A stretch of 64,000 nt of DNA from Paenibacillus sp. BIHB 4019 (GTDB lineage: Bacteria; Bacillota; Bacilli; Paenibacillales; Paenibacillaceae): assembly GCF_002741035.1 (NCBI RefSeq), contig NZ_CP016808.1, forward strand, positions 6,806,501 to 6,870,500, written 5' to 3'. The number at the start of each line of letters is the position of its first letter. The first letter of the stretch is position 1. Below, piece by piece: positions 39,395 through 51,691 of this stretch. The translations under genes were made by a program, and so were the position numbers. The notes under the pieces were generated by a model, which saw nothing but the letters and a program-made list of their open reading frames with translations, had not been told where the DNA came from and did not search any database.

Positions 39395-41389
39395 ATGTTT
39401 AAAGCAGCCGGCAACAAAAAGCTATTGGTTCATTTATTTTTGATTTTTGCGCTCATCTTCGCGATCTTTCAACCGATTGGCACCGTTCCGGGAGCACAAG
39501 CCGCTACCATTACGGTCGATGGCAATGTCAGCGATTGGAGCAGCATTAACGCGCTCGCTACAGGTACGGGAGCCGCTCAAAGCTTCAAAATGACAAACGA
39601 TGGAACAAATCTTTATTTGCTCATTCAAGGCTCAGGCTTAAGCACGGCAACGGGCAGCTTTTGGCTGAATATCGACAACAATACCGCGACGGGCTATCAG
39701 GCATCAGGCTGGGGCGCTACTGGCATCGAATGGCTGCTGGAAAATGCCGGGTTATACCGCTATGCAGGGACCGGAAGCAATTGGAGTTGGAATGCCAACA
39801 CCACCCTTTCCTCCTCCCAATTTTTCCGCAGCTCATCGGTTATTGAAGTCGCCATACCTCTGGCCACTTTACAGATCAGCGCTGGCAGCACCATTCAAGC
39901 TGGCTATATCGATAACAACTCCACAACCTCGCGGCTGCCTGCGGCAAGCCAGACGCTGCCCTCTTATTTGCTTACTTCCAGCGGCGGATCCAGCGACCCT
40001 GGCGGAGCGACAACGGTCGCATACCCGCTTGAGCTCGACAGCCCGCTTAATAACCCGTTTAAAGGCTGGGCTCCATCGGCTAAAACGACTGGCTACCCCC
40101 AGCAGCACAAGCTCGTTTATGCCGGGGTAACCTGGAAGGAGCTTGAATCGACGAAGGGAACGTATAATTTCGCTGCCATTGAAGCGACGAACAATTTCGC
40201 TCATTGGAACAGCCTAGGCGTTAAAGTTGTACTGCGGTTTATTCTAGACAGCCCAACTGGCGCAGCGCACCGGGATATTCCCGATTGGCTTTATAATGAT
40301 ATGGTCGCCCTCGGCCAATCTCCAGGCACCGCTTATAACGATACGACAGGCGGAATGGGCACTGGCAACAATATGGGCTTTTCGCCCAACTACAGCTCTG
40401 CTTATTTAATTGAGCGGCATAAGCTCGCTATTGAAGCCATTGCCGCCCGGTATAATACAAATGAGCGTCCGGTCGCTTTTGTGCAAATTGGCTCGATTGG
40501 CCATTGGGCGGAATTTCACACTTGGCCTTATGTAGGGCCAAATGGCGAAGCTAATTACACGGGCGCTTTCCCTCCAAATGCGATTTCAAATCAATATGTG
40601 CAGCATTATATTGATGCCTTTGCCGGCAAAGAGGACAAAATGCAGGTGCTGATCAGACGCAGCATTGCGCTTGCCAAAACGAACAATAAGGGGCTAGTTA
40701 TGGGCATGTTTAACGATGTGTTCGGACATAAAGACAGCTTCGATGCCGATTGGGGCTGGTATACCGGCACGCAAAATGGCTACTGGGACGACATCGGCCA
40801 GCAGCAGCCAGCGCACGCTAACTTTTGGGAGACGCGCATTTCAGGCGGGGAATTTTATGGCGGAGCGTCCGGCATGACTGCCGCGCTCACTACGGGCAGC
40901 GGCTTTACGGAAACGCAACGCCAGACGGAGCTGAGCAAGCCAAGCTGGCTCGGTCCCAACTCGCCAGCTTCGCTCGCGGTAGGCAATACGCTGCAAAGCA
41001 ATATGGATACCTTGAAAAAACGGATGGGCTATCATTTTGTTGTGAAGGAAATTTCACATCCATCTGCTATAACCGGAAGCACGTTTGCGACAACGATCAA
41101 GGTGGAAAATAAAGGCGTTCAGCACTTCCCATTCGGCTGGCCAGTCGAAATCCAGCTGCGCAGCGGCAATACGATCGTCGCGAAGAAGACGACAACCGTC
41201 GATTTGCGCACGTGGAAAACAGGCACTTATACAATTTCCGATTCGATCCCCGTCACCGGACTTGCTGCGGGAACCTATGATATCGCAATTGCGATCATCA
41301 GCCCGCAAACGAATGCGCCGGGCGTCGACTTTGCAAATACGAACAGGCTCGCGGATGGGGCTTATAAGCTGAGCAGCGTGACGAAATAG
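39395..41389 (+). CDS. Secreted DUF4832 glycosidase-like protein
   Basis: The 664-residue protein has a signal peptide (FLIFALIFAIFQPIG, cleaved near AQA-ATI). An N-terminal beta-sandwich (about 35-185: TITVDGNVSDWSSINAL) resembles a sugar-binding domain. A Gly/Ser linker and a TIM-barrel region with the DUF4832 signature follow (NPFKGWAPSA, GSIGHWAEFHTWP, ADWGWYTGTQNGYWDD), then a C-terminal immunoglobulin-like domain. It probably cuts a polysaccharide outside the cell; Glu in GHWAEFH is a possible catalytic residue. AAGGAGG lies before ATG. LacI operators upstream link it to the divergent transporter. Confidence 0.88.
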   Translation: MFKAAGNKKLLVHLFLIFALIFAIFQPIGTVPGAQAATITVDGNVSDWSSINALATGTGAAQSFKMTNDGTNLYLLIQGSGLSTATGSFWLNIDNNTATGYQASGWGATGIEWLLENAGLYRYAGTGSNWSWNANTTLSSSQFFRSSSVIEVAIPLATLQISAGSTIQAGYIDNNSTTSRLPAASQTLPSYLLTSSGGSSDPGGATTVAYPLELDSPLNNPFKGWAPSAKTTGYPQQHKLVYAGVTWKELESTKGTYNFAAIEATNNFAHWNSLGVKVVLRFILDSPTGAAHRDIPDWLYNDMVALGQSPGTAYNDTTGGMGTGNNMGFSPNYSSAYLIERHKLAIEAIAARYNTNERPVAFVQIGSIGHWAEFHTWPYVGPNGEANYTGAFPPNAISNQYVQHYIDAFAGKEDKMQVLIRRSIALAKTNNKGLVMGMFNDVFGHKDSFDADWGWYTGTQNGYWDDIGQQQPAHANFWETRISGGEFYGGASGMTAALTTGSGFTETQRQTELSKPSWLGPNSPASLAVGNTLQSNMDTLKKRMGYHFVVKEISHPSAITGSTFATTIKVENKGVQHFPFGWPVEIQLRSGNTIVAKKTTTVDLRTWKTGTYTISDSIPVTGLAAGTYDIAIAIISPQTNAPGVDFANTNRLADGAYKLSSVTK

Positions 41390-41426
41390 TAGATGGATTG
41401 AGGAATGGAATGCTGTAATGAATGTT

Positions 41427-41464
41427 AAAACGGCTGCCGAGGATGCTCGACAGCCGTTTTTTTG
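41427..41464. terminator. Terminator after the DUF4832 gene
   Basis: AAAACGGCTG and CAGCCGTTTT arms with seven T following on the plus strand. Confidence 0.9.
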
Positions 41465-41568
41465 TTTGTAGGGTTCTAATTGAAGCAGCATCTTTGAAGC
41501 ATATCTATTAAGCTTCATGCTCTCGCATGGAAAACAACTTCCAAACTGCAAGAGAAATGGGTATCAAA

Positions 41569-41862
41569 TTATCTATACCATACTGTCCACCAACGCGTGG
41601 AAGTGCTCAGGCTATCATCTATTTCCAAGAAACGGTAGGTATAACCGTTATATTGAATAGTTGCACCAATAAAATCAGAGCGGGAATAATCTTTCTTAGG
41701 ATACGGAAGACCAATCATCGTACACGACGGACAATAGGCTGCAGGAGCAATGACATTGGAGTTGGCGTTAGTTACCGACTGGGCAGATACAGGGATAGCA
41801 GAAATCAAACACAATATAATAACCATACCTAATAAAACTAACTTGCTCTTCTTCAAAATCAC
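41569..41862 (-). CDS. Small secreted protein, function unknown
   Basis: The 97-residue protein has a clear signal peptide (LVLLGMVIILCLISAIPVSA, then QS). The mature part has a close Cys pair (YCPSC), YPKKDYSRSDFIGATI, and aromatic-rich YNGYTYRFLEID...WWTVWYR. The Cys pair could form a disulfide or bind a metal. The start is GTG at 41860-41862 with AAAGG six bases upstream. It lies next to CRISPR array 1 and has no recognisable family. Confidence 0.7.
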   Translation of the reverse strand: MILKKSKLVLLGMVIILCLISAIPVSAQSVTNANSNVIAPAAYCPSCTMIGLPYPKKDYSRSDFIGATIQYNGYTYRFLEIDDSLSTSTRWWTVWYR

Positions 41863-42042
41863 AACACACCTTTCAATAATATAAGATTTGAAATATTGGA
41901 ATACATTTCAACATCAAGTATACTATTGAACGACAAAATAATTCATGAGTCTCCATGACTAAAAACAATTTTTTCGTTTGTAAATTATTGTAGTTTTTTA
42001 AATTAAAATTTTTTCCGCTGATCAGGTCAGTCATTGAATTGC

Positions 42043-42670
42043 GTTTCATTCCACGCTCTTGCACGGAGAGCGACGCATGCTCGCAGAAGATTTAGAGTTT
42101 AGGTTACGTGTTTCAATCCACGCTCTCGTACGGAGAGCGACTGATAAACACAGGGATTTTTATGATGCGATTATGTTTCAATCCACGCTCTCGCACGGAG
42201 AGCGACGTAGCGCCTTATACGATGAATTTGAGCTTCTTTCTGTTTCAATCCACGCTCTCGCACGGAGAGCGACTGACGCTCGTTCCGCACGCTTCAAACC
42301 GCGTGTAAGTTTCAATCCACGCTCTCGCACGGAGAGCGACCCAGAACGGTCCTGGCGGCGGCCACAATATTGGACGGTTTCAATCCACGCTCTCGCACGG
42401 AGAGCGACGCGGATTTACATAAATAACCTTCCCGTCAACAAGTTTCAATCCACGCTCTCGCACGGAGAGCGACCAAGATGCGGCGTGAATATCAAACCAC
42501 CGCTGGGTTTCAATCCACGCTCTCGCACGGAGAGCGACGCAAGCATAAATGTGACGCGCAAAATGATTGCACGTTTCAATCCACGCTCTCGCACGGAGAG
42601 CGACGGCAAATTGATGGTTTTAAGCTCACAAACAGCAGGTTTCAATCCACGCTCTCGCACGGAGAGCGAC
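42043..42670 (-). CRISPR. Type I-C CRISPR array 1, 10 repeats, 9 spacers
   Basis: The 32-bp repeat begins GTTTCAATCCACGC and ends GGAGAGCGAC on the plus strand. Repeats start at 42043, 42110, 42175, 42242, 42309, 42377, 42442, 42507, 42573 and 42639. Spacers are 33-36 nt. The leftmost repeats carry changes (two in the first, one in the second), as expected at the trailer end. The crRNA strand is the minus strand, where the repeat ends in GTGGATTGAAAC, the usual I-C handle. The array is therefore read right to left from the leader at 42671. Confidence 0.98.
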
Positions 42671-42840
42671 AGCATACCATGAAAAGCCTTCACTAGCGCG
42701 GGAAAAATACATATTTTCCGCGAACCTTATCTACCCAGTCTAATCAATGAGCTAAAATAAATACTATTATTGCAACCCGCCATATAAAATACAGTGTGCG
42801 AACCTCCTAGGAAATTCATGGGTGCTTAAGGTTCGCACAG
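42671..42840 (-). promoter_or_regulatory. Leader of array 1
   Basis: It starts AGCATACCATGAAAAGCCTT and contains CCGCGAACC and the inverted repeat TGTGCGAACC (42795-42804) / GGTTCGCACA (42830-42839). The same elements occur beside array 2. The stretch 42841-42931 up to cas2 is AT-rich with no gene. Confidence 0.85.
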
Positions 42841-42931
42841 CAAAAATTTATTCAGTAATTTCGACTTAAATATATTGTTCTAAATCAATACACCTAATCT
42901 TTCCCGTTTCATAATAAGTGTATCTTAACAA

Positions 42932-43225
42932 CTAATCCACTATCAAAATCCCTTCAGGATCATAGCCTTCCTTGGCACCTACATGCTCCACACGCTTCTT
43001 CCAGTTGGCACCAAGCAAATAATAGCGCAGGCTATCTGTATTTTCATTAATTTCCTTAGATAGCTGATCTTTCAATTGCTTGAATTGCAGAGGGTCTACA
43101 ATGCATTCAAAAACAGAGTTTTGAACACGCTGTCCGTAATTTAGGCAGCACTTCGCAACCTGTCGCAGCCGTCTTCGGCCTTCGGGCGTCGTCGTATTCA
43201 CATCATACGTTACTAGAATCATCAT
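42932..43225 (-). CDS. cas2: Cas2, adaptation endonuclease-fold protein
   Basis: The 97-residue protein starts MMILVTYDVNTTTPEGRRRL, the ferredoxin-like Cas2 fold with the first Asp in YDV, and has NSVFECIVD. It forms the Cas1-Cas2 integration complex that inserts spacers at the leader end. It is the last gene of the operon and is followed by the leader of array 1. GGGGA lies eight bases upstream of ATG. Confidence 0.97.
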   Translation of the reverse strand: MMILVTYDVNTTTPEGRRRLRQVAKCCLNYGQRVQNSVFECIVDPLQFKQLKDQLSKEINENTDSLRYYLLGANWKKRVEHVGAKEGYDPEGILIVD

Positions 43226-43237
43226 TGAATTTATCCC

Positions 43238-44266
43238 CTACTTCCACAAAAATGGAGGATATTCCTCCAAATCTCCTCGAATCGTCCTTGCCAATAATAG
43301 TGCTTGGCTATAAGGAAGCAAACCAATTGGAATGATTTCATCCAAAAAAGGGTGACGAATTTCTTCACGCTTTCTTTTTTGCCAAGCCGTAATTAGCTCT
43401 TTCTTCAAATCCGGCTTTAGCAACACTGCACCGTTTTCTTTAATCGTAAAATCATTCGCATGAATCTGCTTACGGTTGATAAGGGAGAGCACTAAACGAT
43501 CTGCCATATAAGCCCGCAACTCTTCCATTAAATCCAACGCAAGGCTTGGTCTCCCTGGACGATCACGATGGAGAAAGCCCGCCGCAGGATCAAGACCCAC
43601 CGTTTCGAGTGCGGATTGAACTTCTAATCGAAGCAAGGTATATGTATAAGACAATAGCGCATTAACACGATCAAGAGGAGGCCGACGATTACGCCCCCTC
43701 AAATAAAAACTTTCTTTATCTGCCAAAATCAACTCATTAAATGCCGAAAAATAGCGGCGTGCTGCTTCTCCTTCAATGCCTCGTATATCATCCAGCCCAG
43801 GAACAGTTAACACCTTATTTAGATACCTTTTTAAGAAATCAGCTTCTTTGTTCACTTTATCTGATGCAATATTTGATCCATGATCGCGTATAGCCCGATT
43901 TAAAACTGTTCTTGAATTGGCGATTTTAGCAAAAATAAACCTCTTCGCATAAATGGCTGCTCTCTCACCGTCAGCCAGCCGATACTGTTTGCGTCTAAGC
44001 AGCACATTCCCAGTTGTCTTCCCATGTACACTTGCCATAAATTGCCCATTCTCTTGTAAAAACGATAAGGAGACTCCACGCTCTGCACACAGCTGCATCA
44101 AGGACGGACTTGCACCCGCATACCCCACTGTTACGATACTTTCCAAAATATGAATCGGCATTCGTAGAGGATCACGATCCTCCGCTTTGACGATTATATT
44201 TTCCCCTTCACGGGTTAAATAGCTGCTAGGCGATGTAATATATAACGTATTTAACAGCTTACGCAT
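43238..44266 (-). CDS. cas1: Cas1 integrase, type I-C
   Basis: The 342-residue protein starts MRKLLNTLYITSPSSYLTRE, typical of I-C Cas1. It has the metal-binding Glu in GEAARRYFSAF and His/Asp ligands in FLHRDRPGRPSLALDLMEE. With Cas2 it integrates new spacers. AAAGGAG precedes ATG by ten bases. It begins 23 bases after cas4. Confidence 0.97.
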   Translation of the reverse strand: MRKLLNTLYITSPSSYLTREGENIIVKAEDRDPLRMPIHILESIVTVGYAGASPSLMQLCAERGVSLSFLQENGQFMASVHGKTTGNVLLRRKQYRLADGERAAIYAKRFIFAKIANSRTVLNRAIRDHGSNIASDKVNKEADFLKRYLNKVLTVPGLDDIRGIEGEAARRYFSAFNELILADKESFYLRGRNRRPPLDRVNALLSYTYTLLRLEVQSALETVGLDPAAGFLHRDRPGRPSLALDLMEELRAYMADRLVLSLINRKQIHANDFTIKENGAVLLKPDLKKELITAWQKRKREEIRHPFLDEIIPIGLLPYSQALLLARTIRGDLEEYPPFLWK

Positions 44267-44289
44267 ATGATGTTTACTCCTTTCTTCGT

Positions 44290-45006
44290 TTAACCCATCT
44301 CCTTGTCTAAATAGTGCTGAAGATATCCCCTAGTTTGCTTAGATTTTCGAGATAGGATTGCCGGCATACATATATCCAATAGCGAGCAATTTTTACATTT
44401 GGAGGAATACACAGCTGGAAGCGTTACTCCTGCTAAAAATAATCCATGCATTTCTTCAAACAAAGCATAAACTCGCCGCCTTAATCCTTCAGTTAGGGTA
44501 ACGCTAACCCTTCTGCCGCGCTCACCATAATACAATGCTCCTTCCGTTAGTTGGACACCGAACATCTCTTCAAGCGCCATTGCCTGGGCACATAGTTGTA
44601 CCTCGTCCCAATCTCCGCTTTTTGGTTTACCGCGCTTGTACTCTACCGGAAAAGGACGCCATAGCCCTTCCCGGCCTGGAAGAGCAATGGCGTCTCTTTC
44701 TCCTATAATGCTACCGCTTCTAGAACTTACTACTGCATGGAATTCAACCACATCCGCTTTACCATAAAACCCAATCGAATAACAAACGAGTGGCAGAGCC
44801 CTTGAGATGAGCACATCGCCGCGCGTTTCACTAAAGTAAGGATCATCCGCCCGGCCGTGCATTTGTTGACCTTCATAAGTAAGAACATTTTCGCTCCACT
44901 GCTGCTCGATGTGAATCAGACTCCACTGACGCTTGCAGAAAGCATAATGCTGAACACCAGATAGCATCAGCAAATTATCTTCCTGATACAGCAACTTCTT
45001 TGCCAT
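44290..45006 (-). CDS. cas4: Cas4, spacer-processing nuclease
   Basis: The 238-residue protein has four Cys for a [4Fe-4S] cluster (AFCKRQW near 22-28 and SSKCKNCSLLDIC near 205) and RecB-type catalytic residues in GERDAIALP and VEYKRGKPK. Cas4 trims prespacers so that they carry the correct PAM. The preceding gene is cas7. Confidence 0.96.
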   Translation of the reverse strand: MAKKLLYQEDNLLMLSGVQHYAFCKRQWSLIHIEQQWSENVLTYEGQQMHGRADDPYFSETRGDVLISRALPLVCYSIGFYGKADVVEFHAVVSSRSGSIIGERDAIALPGREGLWRPFPVEYKRGKPKSGDWDEVQLCAQAMALEEMFGVQLTEGALYYGERGRRVSVTLTEGLRRRVYALFEEMHGLFLAGVTLPAVYSSKCKNCSLLDICMPAILSRKSKQTRGYLQHYLDKEMG

Positions 45007-45027
45007 TGCCCGCCCCCTCTTATTCGC

Positions 45028-45942
45028 CTACCATTCTAGTATTTTGATACCTTCAGGCAAATCATCCCTATTAATCGTAATCTCATATTCTTTGAAAGAA
45101 CGAATCGGCTCTACTGGCAGACTCTGGTCTCTCACACGAATAGCATCAACACGTTCCAACAATTGGTGAGCGGGAGCATTACCAAGCCTTGTCTCATGCT
45201 GGAAAGCAACAAGTTTTCGAACCGTCATTTGTCCCCGTGATGCTGAGCGATCATGCTCAAACATATGAAGCAGAGCTTCCCATAACAATTCCAAATCATT
45301 GTTCGTAAATCCCGTCTTTTCTGCCAAATAACCTGAAATATACCCATCCATACGGTAGAGACCATATGGAACTATGTGTTTACGTCCCATTTCTCTTTCT
45401 TTAGCAGCTCCTTCTTGCGTTACTGCCTGACGAGTAATTGTTAGCTCCTGAGGAAAAATAGGATCAATGCTCCGGGCAAACGTAAACTGAATCGGCCCAC
45501 GCACCTGTCCACAATTCACCTTAGTTGTCATAACTGCACCAAAGGTACGAATATCAAAGAAATTATCACACATCCAACGTGTTAATTGACGTGATTGTTC
45601 CTGACTTTTAGGCTTCAATTCCTTAGTATCAGCATCATCTGGTCGAATCGCTCGATATGCGCGGCGTTGCTGCTCATTAAGCACTGCGCCCTCTGTCACA
45701 TAAATGTTAAAGCCTTCTTCCCCTTCCCTAGTCAGCTCAATATAATTGCGGACTTTTCGTTTAATACATACATCAGTCACAATACCATGACCTGTCTCTG
45801 GATCGGTACGCGGCATATTTCCTGCATCGGGATCACCATTGGGGTTACCATTTGTTACATCAAAAAAAATGGAGAAATCATATCTTTGAGCTAACGCACT
45901 ATTTTGCCCGACTTTTTCCAATTCTGCTTGTTCAATTGCCAT
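45028..45942 (-). CDS. cas7c: Cas7c (Csd2), Cascade backbone subunit
   Basis: This 304-residue protein has the family opening RYDFSIFFDVTNGNPNGDPD and then IVTDVCIKRKVRNYI, DIRTFGAVMTTK and GQVRGPIQFTFARSIDPI. Several copies coat the crRNA spacer. The ATG at 45940-45942 and a TTG six bases upstream are both possible starts after GAGGCGAT. Confidence 0.97.
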   Translation of the reverse strand: MAIEQAELEKVGQNSALAQRYDFSIFFDVTNGNPNGDPDAGNMPRTDPETGHGIVTDVCIKRKVRNYIELTREGEEGFNIYVTEGAVLNEQQRRAYRAIRPDDADTKELKPKSQEQSRQLTRWMCDNFFDIRTFGAVMTTKVNCGQVRGPIQFTFARSIDPIFPQELTITRQAVTQEGAAKEREMGRKHIVPYGLYRMDGYISGYLAEKTGFTNNDLELLWEALLHMFEHDRSASRGQMTVRKLVAFQHETRLGNAPAHQLLERVDAIRVRDQSLPVEPIRSFKEYEITINRDDLPEGIKILEW

Positions 45943-45999
45943 TTTCAATCATCGCCTCTCAAATCGTATTTTCAAAACATAGAGATGGATTATTATCAA

Positions 46000-50931
<4,932 letters not shown>

Positions 50932-50983
50932 GAGAATCACCTCGACATTTTTCACTGAGACCTATATACCATTGCTTTCCATA

Positions 50984-51012
50984 AGTGTACGAGTTAACCT
51001 ATTGGTTGTAAA
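50984..51012 (-). promoter_or_regulatory. cas operon promoter
   Basis: On the minus strand TTTACA (51007-51012) and TACACT (50984-50989) are 17 bp apart. The start lies about 45 bases before the cas3 ATG. The -35 box overlaps that of the divergent mini-CRISPR unit. Confidence 0.6.
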
Positions 51013-51036
51013 GACATTTTTTACCTGAATTACTAT
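51006..51036 (+). promoter_or_regulatory. Predicted promoter of the mini-CRISPR unit
   Basis: TTGTAA (51006-51011) and TACTAT (51031-51036) are 19 bp apart. The predicted start (about 51043) falls at the first base of the degenerate repeat at 51044. Spacing is slightly long. Confidence 0.5.
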
Positions 51037-51043
51037 TTTAAAA

Positions 51044-51121
51044 GTCGTCCTGAATCTAGTTGAGGATGTGGATTGAAACCCTATTTTAAAGATTCCGTTT
51101 GACGCTCCCCGTAAGGGGAGC
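51044..51121 (+). ncRNA. Degenerate mini-CRISPR unit, CreA-like guide RNA candidate
   Basis: A first degenerate repeat (51044-51079) keeps the 5' GTCG, a TCCTGAA/TTGAGGA stem, and the full 12-base handle end GTGGATTGAAAC. A spacer-like segment of 21 nt (51080-51100) starts CCTATTTTAAAGATTC. A second degenerate repeat (51101-51121) keeps GACGCTCCCCGT with a perfect GCTCCCC/GGGGAGC stem, matching 10 of the first 12 bases of the I-C repeat, and lacks the 3' half. The orientation is opposite to both arrays. The known parallel is CreA/CreR RNAs, crRNA-like guides with decayed repeats that steer Cascade to a promoter without cutting. The guide matches a site at 51547-51562. The RNA probably ends at 51197-51243. 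Confidence 0.6.
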
Positions 51122-51196
51122 CTAATCTCACTTATATTCATCACGCTAACTTTCTACTGTCCAACGTAACCCTAAAACTTCAATTTTTGTTTAAAA

Positions 51197-51243
51197 TAAA
51201 GGCCGTAATCCACAGAGCACTTATCTGGCGGATTACGGCCTTT
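51197..51243. terminator. Strong bidirectional terminator between guide and peptide units
   Basis: AAAGGCCGTAATCC and GGATTACGGCCTTT arms with T runs on both sides can end the guide RNA from the left and the peptide transcript from the right. Confidence 0.9.
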
Positions 51244-51338
51244 TTAGCTAAAAACATCTGGTTTTAGAATGGGCATTATTAAACCTATAGTTAGATGTTA
51301 TTGAATGTGACTGCATTTTTACATCGTTTAAAACAAAA

Positions 51339-51446
51339 CTATCTGATTGCCCAAAATCCAAAGCTGAATAATCGGGAGTTCTTGTACCTCAGCCGTGAAA
51401 TTCTATCGTCGATCTTACTGTCGTTAAAATTTGTAAACGTTTTCAT
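51339..51446 (-). CDS. 35-residue cationic peptide, candidate CreT-like toxin
   Basis: ATG at 51444-51446 is preceded by AGGAGGTG (51455-51462) at a normal distance, one of the best ribosome sites in the window. The peptide starts MKTFTNFNDSKIDDRIS and ends RLFSFGFWAIR. It has five Arg and three Lys against three Asp, and an aromatic, cationic C-terminus. All five Arg codons are of the AGA, AGG, CGG or CGA type. It has no signal peptide. It is convergent with the mini-CRISPR guide, which has a matching site at an upstream promoter. I know no family for it. A toxin role is inferred only from this arrangement; an ordinary small protein or a regulatory leader peptide is possible. Confidence 0.55.
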   Translation of the reverse strand: MKTFTNFNDSKIDDRISRLRYKNSRLFSFGFWAIR

Positions 51447-51479
51447 ATAATCACCACCTCCTAAAAATCAAGACTTAAC

Positions 51480-51485
51480 ATTATA
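51480..51485 (-). promoter_or_regulatory. Second possible -10 box for the peptide gene
   Basis: TATAAT lies on the minus strand 34 bases before the peptide ATG. The matching -35 region (GCATAT) is poor, so the promoter at 51555-51582 may be the main one. Confidence 0.35.
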
Positions 51486-51546
51486 TGAAAAAGTCTGAGG
51501 AGATATGCATGTGGGAAGAATAAAAACAAACTCAGGTCGCATAAAA

Positions 51547-51582
51547 GAATTTTTAATATAGAGAAGCACGAAAAAACATCAA
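51547..51582 (-). promoter_or_regulatory. Predicted peptide promoter and guide-RNA target site
   Basis: On the minus strand TTGATG (51577-51582) and TATATT (51555-51560) are 16 bp apart. A TTC PAM (51563-51565) is followed by TCTATATTAAAAATTC (51562-51547). Against the guide CCTATTTTAAAGATTC this matches 13 of 16 positions; the mismatches are at 1, 6 and 12, and positions 6 and 12 are flipped out in type I R-loops. Cascade bound here would cover the -10 box. Confidence 0.55.
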
Positions 51583-51691
51583 GCCACTATATCAATGGAA
51601 TAGTTCATTAGGAGATGTCTTACGTTTTCAAAAAACATTTGCACTGAGAGCAACATATCACCGCCACTACCACCTACATCATCCCCCATGT

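Noticed and set aside
42059..42682. Open reading frames running through array 1
   Set aside because: They are translations of the repeats (FNPRSRTESD and QSTLSHGER patterns) and have no ribosome sites.
50998..51004. Six-base guide match (CCTATT) within the cas promoter
   Set aside because: It is too short and the PAM position reads TAA.
51033..51042. Ten-base guide match at the guide's own promoter as the main target
   Set aside because: The adjacent triplet is ATT, not TTC, and the match is shorter than that at 51547-51562. It is kept only as a possible feedback site.
50962..51144. 60-codon minus-strand frame across the mini-CRISPR unit
   Set aside because: It has no ribosome site and reads through both degenerate repeats and the cas promoter.
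51468..51542. 24-codon frame starting six bases after the predicted start at 51548
   Set aside because: It would need leaderless translation; the downstream 35-codon gene has a far better ribosome site.
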